Source: Halosegnis rubeus
GTDB taxonomy: Archaea; Halobacteriota; Halobacteria; Halobacteriales; Haloarculaceae
Direction: 5' to 3'
Assembly: GCF_009184545.1 (NCBI RefSeq)
Contig: NZ_QJOW01000003.1
Span: forward strand, 77,481 to 141,480
DNA length: 64,000 nt
The notes under the pieces were generated by a model. It had not been told where the DNA came from, did no database searches, and saw nothing but the letters and a program-made list of their open reading frames with translations. The translations under genes and the position numbers were made by a program. Within the stretch, counting starts at the first letter, position 1, and each line of letters begins with the position of its first letter. This document shows, in pieces, positions 56,810 through 64,000 of this stretch.

Positions 56810-57172
56810 ATGAGCACGGAGTCTGCCGACGGCGACGACCTGAACGACCGTATCACGAACTTCCTGCGCCGCAACTTCCCGCAAATTCAGATGCACGGCG
56901 GGAGCGCGGCCATCCAGAATATCGACCGCGAGGAAGGCTCGGTGACCATCCAACTGGGCGGTGCCTGTTCCGGCTGTGGCATCTCCCCGATGACGATTCA
57001 GGCCATCAAGTCCCGGATGACCAAGGAGATCCCCGAGATTTCGACGGTTCACGCCGAGACGGGAGCGGCCTCCGGTGCCGGCGACGGCATGGGCGGTGGC
57101 AACGTCTCCCCGTCGTTCCCCGGTGAGAGCTCGTCGTCCGAGGACGACGAAGGCCCGCAGGCTCCCTTCTAA
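56810..57172 (+). CDS. NifU C-terminal domain (Fe-S scaffold-like) protein
   Basis: 120 residues. The NifU/Nfu core is clear: RRNFPQIQMHGGSAAIQNI (~20-38), then LGGACSGCGISPMTIQ with the cluster-binding CxxC (C54, C57). A Gly/Ser-rich acidic tail follows. Carries or donates Fe-S clusters. One neighbour, nitrite reductase, needs such clusters but is 4 kb away. Confidence 0.9.
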   Translation: MSTESADGDDLNDRITNFLRRNFPQIQMHGGSAAIQNIDREEGSVTIQLGGACSGCGISPMTIQAIKSRMTKEIPEISTVHAETGAASGAGDGMGGGNVSPSFPGESSSSEDDEGPQAPF

Positions 57173-57247
57173 CGCCGATTTCTTCGTGTTTTCACCCGTC
57201 GTGAGCCACAGCAGTGGAGCTAACTCGCTGCCCGACGGAGGGCACGC

Positions 57248-58435
57248 GTGACCCGACGCAGTGACCGACTCGCGCTCGCGGCGGTCGTCTTCACCGTGCT
57301 GTTCTCGCAGGTGCTGTTGTACCCGGGCGTGCCGCAGTTGGTCGAGTCTCTCGGCGGGAGCGGCGAACTCGACGCGAGCACGCCGTTTCTCGCCGCGGAG
57401 TTCGCGGGTTTCGTCCTCTTTGCCGGCGTCTGGGGGGCGCTGTCTGACCGGGCCGGCGAGCGCGGCCGATTCATCTCTGCTGGCGCGGCCGGCGGCGCGC
57501 TCGCGTACGGCGCGCTCGCGGCCGCCCCGCCGATCCCGTTCTGGCTCGTCCTCGTCGTGCGGTTCGTCGGCGGGGCCTTCACCATCGGCGCGTTCTCGCT
57601 CGCCATTGCGACACTGATGGATTTCGGCGGCGGCAACGGTCGTAACATGGGCGCGGCCGGTATCGCTATCGGGCTTGGAACGGGACTGGGAGCACCTCTC
57701 GGCGGCCAGCTCTACCGACTCGGTCCCCGCGTCCCGCTCGCGGTCGGTGGCGGGCTGTTGGTCGTTGTCGCGCTCGCTGGCCTTCGGCTCCGCGAGCAAG
57801 CGACCGCGGGCGGCGGCACGGGAAGCCGACTGCTCGCCGTCGCTCGCTCGCTCGCCGACGAACCGACGCTCGCAGTCCCCTTCGCGTTTGGCTTCGCCGA
57901 CCGGTTCACCGCGGGCTTTTTCGCCCTCGTCGGCGTCGACTACTTCCAGACGGAGTTCGGGCTGGACCCGGCCGCGACGGGGGCGCTGTTGGGTTGTTTC
58001 TTCCTCCCGTTTGCCCTCCTCCAGTACCCGTTTGGCGTCCTCTCGGACCGCATCGGACGGGTCGGCCCCATCGCCGCCGGGTCGTTCGCCTACGGGGTCG
58101 TCATCGTCGCCGTCTCGCTCGCGCCCTCCGTGACTGTCGTCGCCGGAACGATGATACTGGTCGGGGCGTTCGGCGCGCTGTGTGCGCCGGCGACGCTCGC
58201 GCTCGTCAACGATATCGCGCCCGCAGACGAGCGCGGGACGGCCACGGGCGGGTTCAACATCGTCGGCTCGCTCGGCTTCCTCGCCGGGAGCGTCGTCGGC
58301 GGCGGGCTGGCGACCCAGTTCGACTACACCACCGCGTTTCGGGTGGCGGGCGGCGCGGAGATACTGCTCGCGCTCGCGTTGCTCCCGTTCCTGCTTCGAC
58401 TCGAAACGGGGGGATCGGATACGTTCGACCGGTAG
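57248..58435 (+). CDS. MFS transporter
   Basis: 395 residues with about 12 hydrophobic segments. The GTG start is supported by GGAGG 9-13 nt upstream. Motif A-like loops: GALSDRAGERGRF (~65-77) in the N-half and GVLSDRIGRVGPI (~266-278) in the C-half, as in drug/sugar efflux proteins of the major facilitator superfamily. Substrate unknown. Confidence 0.88.
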   Translation: MTRRSDRLALAAVVFTVLFSQVLLYPGVPQLVESLGGSGELDASTPFLAAEFAGFVLFAGVWGALSDRAGERGRFISAGAAGGALAYGALAAAPPIPFWLVLVVRFVGGAFTIGAFSLAIATLMDFGGGNGRNMGAAGIAIGLGTGLGAPLGGQLYRLGPRVPLAVGGGLLVVVALAGLRLREQATAGGGTGSRLLAVARSLADEPTLAVPFAFGFADRFTAGFFALVGVDYFQTEFGLDPAATGALLGCFFLPFALLQYPFGVLSDRIGRVGPIAAGSFAYGVVIVAVSLAPSVTVVAGTMILVGAFGALCAPATLALVNDIAPADERGTATGGFNIVGSLGFLAGSVVGGGLATQFDYTTAFRVAGGAEILLALALLPFLLRLETGGSDTFDR

Positions 58436-58487
58436 GGAGTTTCGTCGGTATCACAACGACCTTGCCCTTCCGTGGTGAGACCGAGGT

Positions 58488-59597
58488 ATGACGAAAAAAC
58501 AGGAGTACACCGACGACTACCCCGACAAGCGGCTCTATCTCCCCGGTCCGACGGAAGTGCGCGAGGACGTCATCGAGGAGATGGCACAGCCGATGTTCGG
58601 ACACCGGATGGACCGGATGACCGACCTCTACACCACCATCGTCGAGGACACGAAGACGTTCCTCGACACCGACGACGACGTTATCGTCCTCTCGGCGTCG
58701 GGCACGGAGTTCTGGGAGGCGACCACGCTGAACCTCGTGGACGACCGCGCGCTTGCGCTCACCTGCGGCAGCTTCAGCGAGCGACAGGCCAACGTCGCCG
58801 AACGGCTCGGCAAGGACGTTGACCGACTCGAGCACGAGTGGGGCGAGGCCGTCAAGCCCGACGAGGTGCGCGAGGCCCTCGAAGCAGACGAGGAAGGCTA
58901 CGACGCCGTCCTCGCCGTGATGAACGAGACCTCGACGGGCGTGCGCAACCCGATCGAGGAGATCGGCGACGTGGTGAAAGAGTATCCGGACACCTTCTTC
59001 GTCGTCGACGCGATCTCCTGTCTCGGCGGCGACTACATCGACATCGAGGGTCACGGTATCGACGCCATCTTCACCTCCACGCAGAAGGCGTTCGGCATGC
59101 CCCCGGGCCTTGCGGTCTGTACCGTAAGCGAGGCGGCCTACGAGCACGAGGTCGACTCCGATTCGGCCTCGTGGTACGGCGGCTTCCAGCGCTGTCTCGA
59201 CTACTACGACCGGAAGGGTCAGACCCACTCGACGCCCGCCATCCCGCTCATGCTCGCGTACCGCAAGCAGATGCAGCACATGCTCGCGGAGGGCCACGCC
59301 GCCCGCGACGACCGCCACCGCCAGATGGCCGAGTACACTCGCGAGTGGGCAAAGGAACACTTCGACACCTTCGCCGAGGAGGGGTACGAGTCACAGACGG
59401 TCACCTGTATCGAGAACACGCAGGGTATCGACGTGGCCGCCACCATCGAGCAGGTGAGCGAGGAGTACGACTTCGTCTTCTCGAACGGCTACGGCGACAT
59501 CGGCGAGGAGACGTTCCGTATCGGCCACATGGGCGAGCACACGCTGGAGACAATCAAGGAACTCACCGACGCCATCGAGGACGTGGCCGACCTCTAA
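58488..59597 (+). CDS. Class V aminotransferase (alanine/serine-glyoxylate type)
   Basis: 369 residues. PLP lysine in FTSTQKAFGMPPG (~193-205). Upstream: LPGPTEVREDV (~18-28), VLSASGTEFWEAT (~66-78), and MNETSTGVRNPI (~145-156), the fold-I class V pattern of alanine-glyoxylate and serine-pyruvate aminotransferases. Substrate pair is inferred. GTATGACG start follows a moderate leader. Confidence 0.9.
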   Translation: MTKKQEYTDDYPDKRLYLPGPTEVREDVIEEMAQPMFGHRMDRMTDLYTTIVEDTKTFLDTDDDVIVLSASGTEFWEATTLNLVDDRALALTCGSFSERQANVAERLGKDVDRLEHEWGEAVKPDEVREALEADEEGYDAVLAVMNETSTGVRNPIEEIGDVVKEYPDTFFVVDAISCLGGDYIDIEGHGIDAIFTSTQKAFGMPPGLAVCTVSEAAYEHEVDSDSASWYGGFQRCLDYYDRKGQTHSTPAIPLMLAYRKQMQHMLAEGHAARDDRHRQMAEYTREWAKEHFDTFAEEGYESQTVTCIENTQGIDVAATIEQVSEEYDFVFSNGYGDIGEETFRIGHMGEHTLETIKELTDAIEDVADL

Positions 59598-59639
59598 ACA
59601 CGACAGAAGACACATACCTCCCGGTAGTAATTTCTTGCT

Positions 59640-59800
59640 GTGGACATCTCTCGCCGCACCACACTCGCTGCACTCACCGCTGGAGTCACAACCGGAATCG
59701 CCGGCTGTAACTCGCTCACCTTCGGCGGCAAACAGGAGTACACGCCCGTCGTGCTGGAGAACAACCACGACACGCCACATATGATGGCGTTCAACATTCA
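59640..59800 (+). pseudogene. Truncated lipoprotein gene at edge of accessory region
   Basis: A GTG-started frame gives MDISRRTTLAALTAGVTTGIAGC: a twin-arginine motif and a lipobox IAGC at about 20-23. About 30 residues after the lipobox, ordinary sequence (EYTPVVLENNHDTPH) gives way at ~59795-59805 to an unrelated, lower-GC tail that runs to a stop at 59900. I read this as a break point that removed the rest of the gene. Confidence 0.6.
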
Positions 59801-59986
59801 GAAACTACTAGTAGGCGCTATTGTATCGAAGACCGGTAGACTGCGTCTGATCGGTCGTTGTAGCCTTCCGATTTCTTATAGGAAATATGAGGTCTGCTGA
59901 ATAGAACGCGCGTATGTAGCACTCATCTTGTGATTGAGTCCACCCGTCTGTAATAAGGTCTCGATGGCCCCCCACGCCTTCGACGC

Positions 59987-60796
59987 CTAGATCGGAGAGT
60001 TCAGCGTGCCGAAGTACACCTGCCATGCGAGGACGGACTTGGCCACGAGACTCAACAAAACGTACGTTTTCTCCCCGAAGAGGTAGTCCTTCCACCAGGA
60101 CACTTCCAGATACTGCAACGCCATGTTCACCGCAAAGAGGTTGAAGAAGACAAAGATCGAAATATAAATGTAGATGACAAACTCTGGGAACTCTCCGCCG
60201 CTGGCTGTTACTGTGCCGATGAACGTGATTGCGATGACGATCCAGGGTACGATACCGGCGATGACACCAACCCAGTACGGCGTCCAGTCGGTTTCCTCGG
60301 TCGATTCGTTGCGTTGTTCCATCAGCAGTCCGGCGAGGTTCATTACTGCAACGAGTCCAAACAGCGCCACGAGCGTCCCGAGGTCCCAGATGCCGGCTAG
60401 CATAGCGATGACGACGATCATCAGCGAGGCGCTCACGGAGTATTCGTACCAGCGGTAGGGATTCATCCCCCTGTCGAGATACTCGACGTACCGTTCGTAC
60501 AACACGGTCGCAATAGCGGCGTGCGCGAACGCGGAGATGAAGAGAAAGCCCGCCACGAGCAGGGGAAGGTTTGCATCGACAAATGAGACGGTCTCCGGGA
60601 AGATTGCCTCTGTTTCGGCGTTGAAACCGTATCTCGTACGTGTGATCGGCCACAGAACTTGGTCGGCCAGGATGACCATCGCCAGCCCTTGTAGAAAGTG
60701 TAGGACAGCCATGACGGCGTTCCATAGTCGGAGTCGGGTGCCCCGCGCAGACGTCACCTGATTAGAATCGGTCGCTGTCGTACTTGACGTAGACAT
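59987..60796 (-). CDS. Heliorhodopsin
   Basis: 269 residues, seven hydrophobic helices. Heliorhodopsins are retinal proteins inverted in the membrane relative to type 1 rhodopsins and do not pump ions in the studied cases. Diagnostic residues: Schiff-base lysine K253 in LLSLVAKSVLAWQVYFG (helix 7), counterion E118 in YRWYEYSVSASLM (helix 3), H33 in VLHFLQG (helix 1) and H92 in SAFAHAAIA. The E118-K253 spacing (135) equals that of the reference 48C12 protein (E107, K241) within one residue. No carotene oxygenase or other light gene is nearby. Confidence 0.93.
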   Translation of the reverse strand: MSTSSTTATDSNQVTSARGTRLRLWNAVMAVLHFLQGLAMVILADQVLWPITRTRYGFNAETEAIFPETVSFVDANLPLLVAGFLFISAFAHAAIATVLYERYVEYLDRGMNPYRWYEYSVSASLMIVVIAMLAGIWDLGTLVALFGLVAVMNLAGLLMEQRNESTEETDWTPYWVGVIAGIVPWIVIAITFIGTVTASGGEFPEFVIYIYISIFVFFNLFAVNMALQYLEVSWWKDYLFGEKTYVLLSLVAKSVLAWQVYFGTLNSPI

Positions 60797-60802
60797 TATA
60801 TC

Positions 60803-61537
60803 ATGTTAAACACACACGGTAGTTACCTTTTCGGGTACTACCAGAAGGCGTTCGATGTCGCCAAAGCGGTGATGTCGTCGTCGCTCGGCCAACAGCTCCG
60901 AGATGGTCCGCGAGAACTGGTCGTAGACTACGTCCTGAATATGGAGTCGCTGTTCGAGCAGTACTCACAGGTCGTCATTGAGCGCGAGCTCTCGTATATC
61001 AAGTCCTACGACCATCTCGGCAACCTCGATGAGGTAACTCCCGTTCGGTCACCGTCCGTAAATCCGTTTGAGGGTGAGGGGCAGATCTACCACGAACCAG
61101 ACCACGCGCTACAGGAGGGCGACGAGACCCTTGCTGTGCTAGACTCGAAGCACTATGCGGAAGGACACGACCCGGTCAAGGAGTCATCGTCTCGGTCACG
61201 GCTTTTTAGCTACGCCTATCTTCTTCACGCTGACCGGCTCGCATTCCTGTGTCCGCTGTTGGAACCGCGTCGTCGTCGCATCACCCAGACGGGCGCGGAA
61301 CTACAGATTGTATCCCCGGAGCCAGACTTCACGCTGTATGAATACGACAAGGTGGTACACGACTATCTCTACGATGTTCTCGGCCAGAAGTCTCCGGAAC
61401 TCGAAGCGTTCCGTGCAGTGGCAGAGAACCGGCTTTGTCTCGATGGTGTCGAAGAAACAAATCTGTCTGAAGCGCAGTCGATGAGTGGTCCGTTCACGTT
61501 CAAGGATGTCCAGAACTTCTCGGTAGTGTTCACATAA
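60803..61537 (+). pseudogene. McrC-like PD-(D/E)xK nuclease gene, 3' end cut by IS6
   Basis: 244 codons. The core fits the C-terminal nuclease of McrC (McrBC restriction): YYQKAFDVAKAVM, NMESLFEQY (~47-55), EPDHAL with D100, and LAVLDSKHY with D114 and K116. The N-terminal part of McrC is missing and no mcrB is present. The last three codons and the stop lie inside the IS6 inverted repeat (GTGTTCACATAAG at 61526), so the gene is truncated. ATG is only 6 bp from the divergent heliorhodopsin start. Confidence 0.6.
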
Positions 61538-62214
61538 GCTGATTCCATGCGAAGCTGAACGATCTGATCCAGTCGTCAGTGGTTTCTGCTTTGGCGCTGC
61601 TGAAACAGGTTGAGAAACAGAGGGTTCGACGTTTTATCTCTCTGAAGACACGTTCGACAGCATTCCGATTTCCGTGTTTCTCGTATCTGAAATCGAAGCC
61701 GTGGCGCTGACACGCGTCTTGTAACGAGTGAGATCCATCGACGAGAAACACGGCGTCGGAGACGTCGTGTTTCTCGGAGAGTTCCGTCAGAAACGAATGA
61801 GCGAGAACCTTCGTTGTGGTCGGTTCAAGCTTTGTATGGAGCAATTTGTTTATTTCAGGATCGACAGCGTCGTACAGCCAATACTGCTCGTCATTGAGTT
61901 GGATCACCGCTCGTCAACCGCAATGTGATTCGGACATCGGCCAGATTCGGGCTGTAGATCGGCCTTGTGAACCCAATTATGAACGGTAGATCGAGCACGA
62001 TTGACACCGAATATCTCAAGAATAGACACAGTATTCGAAAGCGACAATCCAGCAAGATGCAGCTGAATACTAAGCTTCATCAATAATCGCGGTGTCGCTT
62101 CTCGTTCAACAAACGCTAAGTCAATCTCATCCAAACAACCGCTGAGGCTAGCGTTTTCGGGCATGGATCACTCAGAAAACGCTACGCCTCACCTTTCAAT
62201 CCTTATCTGAACAC
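61526..62214 (-). mobile_element. IS6-family insertion sequence, inactive
   Basis: 689 bp, bounded by inverted repeats GTGTTCACATAAG (61526-61538) and CTTATCTGAACAC (62202-62214), 12 of 13 matching. It holds one frameshifted transposase gene on the minus strand. The 8 bases outside each end (61518-61525 and 62215-62222) differ, so there is no target duplication. Each end cuts a different truncated gene. Confidence 0.85.
61530..62164 (-). pseudogene. IS6-family transposase, frameshifted
   Basis: Two pieces: 61904-62164 (86 residues, HTH part ending HIAVDER) and 61530-61907 (125 residues, starting at the next frame VIQLNDEQYW). Intact relatives read through this point as one protein. A single-base loss near GAGCGGTGATC at ~61905 explains it. 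The DDE core is otherwise preserved: D in AVDE, D in FLVDG and E in NAVERVFREIKRR. Confidence 0.88.
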
Positions 62215-62298
62215 CGCCGGAATCTGGTGCTCGAAGGTCTCATACGCGTCTTCAATAACGAGGTTGTAGCGTCCGGGTATCTGTCCGGGGCCTGCCAT
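62203..62298 (-). pseudogene. 5' fragment of a gene truncated by IS6
   Basis: On the minus strand an ATG at 62298 opens MAGPGQIPGRYNLVIEDAYE..., 28 native codons, then VFR and a stop that come from the IS inverted repeat (GTGTTCAGATAA). It is the start of a gene whose remainder is lost or moved. I do not recognise the product. Confidence 0.55.
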
Positions 62299-62366
62299 TA
62301 TGCACACAACGATACTGAGGGTCAAAAAGGGGTGCGTTAGCCTTGCCGGATTTTCTCACGAGAGGG

Positions 62367-62810
62367 CTACGTTTCCCAAAAGGCACGCTGTCGTTCTTCA
62401 ACCTCAGAAAGAACCATGGAGAGAACATCCCGCCAGTCCTCCGGGTGTGATGCGTCGTCACCAGGAGTTAGTGCGTCCGGTCCCGGGTGGACATGGTCAC
62501 GAGTATTGTGTCCGGATGGATGCCGATCCCATCGATAATCGAAGTCTCCGGTCTCGTGTTCCTCGTGGTAATGGAGCGAGAAATCCCCGTTTTCGAACCA
62601 GACCACCTCCAAACGAGCGGAGCGGACTCGGTTTGGGTAGAACCGTTGGTCATACACGCACACCAAACGTTCGGGAGCGAACGCTGGCTGCTCATCTATT
62701 CGAATAAAACGGTCGTCGGTTGCGAATCGCTCTTGGATGACATCAAGGTGGTCAAAATCAATCGGTGCACCGGAAAGCGAACGGGCCTCGTCGTCTGACC
62801 CGCCCGTCAT
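62367..62810 (-). CDS. TumE-like toxin (DUF6516 type)
   Basis: 147 residues. Features: LVCVYDQRFYPNRVRSARLEVVWF (~49-72), FSLHYHEEHETGDFDYRWDRHP (~77-98; key Tyr/His-rich strand) and DHVHPGPD (~105-112), then SHPEDWRDVLSMVLSEVEER. This matches haloarchaeal TumE-type small proteins paired with HTH partners. The start overlaps the stop of the upstream HTH gene (ATGA at 62807-62810). Toxin activity is inferred. Confidence 0.6.
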   Translation of the reverse strand: MTGGSDDEARSLSGAPIDFDHLDVIQERFATDDRFIRIDEQPAFAPERLVCVYDQRFYPNRVRSARLEVVWFENGDFSLHYHEEHETGDFDYRWDRHPSGHNTRDHVHPGPDALTPGDDASHPEDWRDVLSMVLSEVEERQRAFWET

Positions 62811-63382
62811 ACGGCGGACTGTAGATCCGCAGCGTCACCGGACTCGGTAGTGAGAGCGCGTTCGAGAAGCGTCACCCGATGACGAGCCGTTTTCCAGGCC
62901 GTGAGATGCTCCCAGACATCTTCAATGGATTGGCCGGTCTCTGCCGCATAGCGTGAAATCGAGATGTCGTCGGGAGACGCACCGTCGAATTCATTCTCAA
63001 GAGACTCCAGACGCTTCGATTCCGTCTTCAGAAAGTCCAAGAGCTCCTCGGTAGCATACTCCTGTCGAAGCGTTTGGACGCGCCGCCAGTTCAGGTACTC
63101 CTGGTTACGTTCGTAGGTGGCTGGTGAGTCCGTGACTTGGGTCACGATACCCATCCGTTCGAACCAGTCCAAGTACTCACGTGCAGCATCCACACCGTGG
63201 CCCGCTAAATCGGCCACTTCGCTTGCCGTCGCCGGACTATCGATTCCAAGGACCGCATCGAAGAAGTCGTCCCGGGTTCGCTCACCACGGACTAGTTCCT
63301 CCGGAGGAGTCAACGCATCGAAGTCTGGTGCCTCAGAACGCTCGTCGGTATCTGCTTTCAGTTCAGAGCCCGGTTCTTCCAT
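62807..63382 (-). CDS. HTH regulator/antitoxin (DUF7342-like)
   Basis: 191 residues. A winged-helix domain at ~40-110: AVLGIDSPATASEVADLAGHGVDAAREYLDWFERMGIVTQ. The central and C-terminal helices (LLDFLKTESKRLESLENEF, WEHLTAWKTARHRVTLLERAL) are coiled-coil-like. It overlaps the TumE-like gene by 4 nt and precedes it, so antitoxin and autorepressor. A TATA-like GATTTATTCC about 24-33 nt upstream implies a leaderless transcript. Confidence 0.65.
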   Translation of the reverse strand: MEEPGSELKADTDERSEAPDFDALTPPEELVRGERTRDDFFDAVLGIDSPATASEVADLAGHGVDAAREYLDWFERMGIVTQVTDSPATYERNQEYLNWRRVQTLRQEYATEELLDFLKTESKRLESLENEFDGASPDDISISRYAAETGQSIEDVWEHLTAWKTARHRVTLLERALTTESGDAADLQSAV

Positions 63383-63503
63383 ACTAGCCGTCTCGGGCTG
63401 AACGGGAATAAATCTTCTCTAGGCGTAATAATCCGTCCACCTCCGAAAGGCATCGTCAGCTAACTTGGTCTACGAATGTATAAAGAAGGTCAGTTACCGT
63501 ATT

Positions 63504-63782
63504 TCAAATAGGAATCTCAGTTGCAAGCGATTCGTCAGTTGGAGACCAAGTGTGTTTATTCCGCTCAGCGAGGCCGACGTTCTTGAGACGGCTTAGAATC
63601 GAACCCACCTTGTTTCGCTCTTGTTCGTTTGAATTCGGATTTTTGAATGGTGAATCAGGTAATTCGCTCACATCTCCGTGAATGACACGACGCACAGCGC
63701 CACCGGTATTTTGACGGAGGGCTCTCAGAACGAACTGTTCCTCCTCTGTCAGCGCCGTACGCCCGGGAATTCGAGGGTTCAA
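63504..63782 (-). CDS. Small winged-helix-like protein, TTG start
   Basis: 92 residues, opened by TTG (LNPRIPGRTALTEEEQ) right after an in-frame stop, so no longer start exists. Segments TEEEQFVLRALRQNTGGAV and NKVGSILSRLKNVGLAERNKHTWSPTDE look like a wHTH with wing. It may be a real small regulator or the remnant of one. No partner gene. Confidence 0.45.
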   Translation of the reverse strand: MNPRIPGRTALTEEEQFVLRALRQNTGGAVRRVIHGDVSELPDSPFKNPNSNEQERNKVGSILSRLKNVGLAERNKHTWSPTDESLATEIPI

Positions 63783-63928
63783 ATCGATTCAGTATGAACG
63801 GGTCTGATGATGTACCGCACATTGTCGTCACTGAAGCCGGCGATATCGCGGTCGAAACGCGGATGACGGAGTGACGTACAAGCACCTAGAGAAGTCGCTC
63901 TTTACTCTAGATATCTAACAGAGGCTGA

Positions 63929-64000
63929 ATGGACGACCTGCTGGATGACATCGACGAAGATGCAACGGCAGCCTTAGAGGCCGCCGAGAATCCGGAGACC
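63929..64000 (+). CDS. Partial CDS at window end
   Basis: ATG at 63929, reads MDDLLDDIDEDATAALEAAE... to the window edge. Acidic, haloarchaeal-like N-terminus, product not identifiable. A TCTAGATATCTAAC segment at ~63907-63919 may be its promoter. Confidence 0.4.
   Translation, partial: MDDLLDDIDEDATAALEAAENPET

Noticed and set aside
61526-62214. Programmed frameshift in the IS6 transposase
   Set aside because: IS6 transposases are made from a single frame; there is no slippery run at the junction. A one-base loss is simpler.
63794-63874. 26-codon frame MNGSDDVPH...
   Set aside because: Possible small gene, but there is no clear promoter or ribosome-binding site and no known relative, so it is not listed as a gene.

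Overview
The window is a stretch of chromosome from a halophilic archaeon (class Halobacteria). The evidence is very acidic proteins, high GC, archaeal TATA promoters placed for leaderless transcripts, a thermosome, the two-subunit replicative polymerase PolD, an MC1 chromatin protein, Orc1/Cdc6 initiators, and an rRNA operon ordered 16S - tRNA-Ala - 23S - 5S - tRNA-Cys. I cannot name the genus from sequence alone.

Layout. 0-2.4 kb: a tandem array of 51-bp units, each able to form two hairpins, then an IS200/IS605 element with intact tnpA and tnpB. 2.4-17 kb: housekeeping genes (endA, larB, rpiA, glmM, ridA, a MutS-like ATPase, a second orc gene) with small zinc proteins and a PemK/MazF-like toxin-antitoxin pair. 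At 17 kb a tRNA-Ser(GGA) has a second copy of its 3' end 109 bp downstream, which looks like the scar of an integrated element. 17.4-28.7 kb: thermosome, then polD large subunit carrying a 509-residue intein in its catalytic motif, a truncated haemoglobin and orc1. 28.75-30.1 kb: a replication origin with origin recognition boxes around an AT-rich inverted repeat. It is flanked by orc1 on the left and the origin-associated oapA-oapB-oapC operon on the right. 30-42 kb: conserved haloarchaeal genes, pheST, pyrD and mc1. 42-47.6 kb: the rRNA operon behind at least four promoters, three of them repeated at about 80 bp, with full processing stems and a terminator. 47.7-59.6 kb: a SWIM protein, a UPF0175/PIN toxin-antitoxin pair, a beta-CASP nuclease, nitrite/sulfite reductase, a RecJ-like DHH phosphoesterase, a NifU-like protein, an MFS carrier and a class V aminotransferase.

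The last 4.2 kb is a rearranged accessory region. It starts in a truncated lipoprotein gene and holds a heliorhodopsin gene with its Schiff-base lysine and counterion glutamate, and a McrC-like nuclease gene cut at its 3' end by a frameshifted IS6-family element. The same IS also truncates a second small gene on its other side. A TumE-like/HTH toxin-antitoxin pair follows, then small genes running off the window.

Functionally the centre is a replication module: origin, initiator, Oap proteins and the polymerase catalytic subunit lie within 12 kb. The rRNA operon is transcribed away from the origin, co-directional with the fork. The parts most worth a second look are the heliorhodopsin/IS6 junction region, the tRNA-Ser scar, the PolD intein, and the hairpin arrays at 0, 19 and 36 kb.
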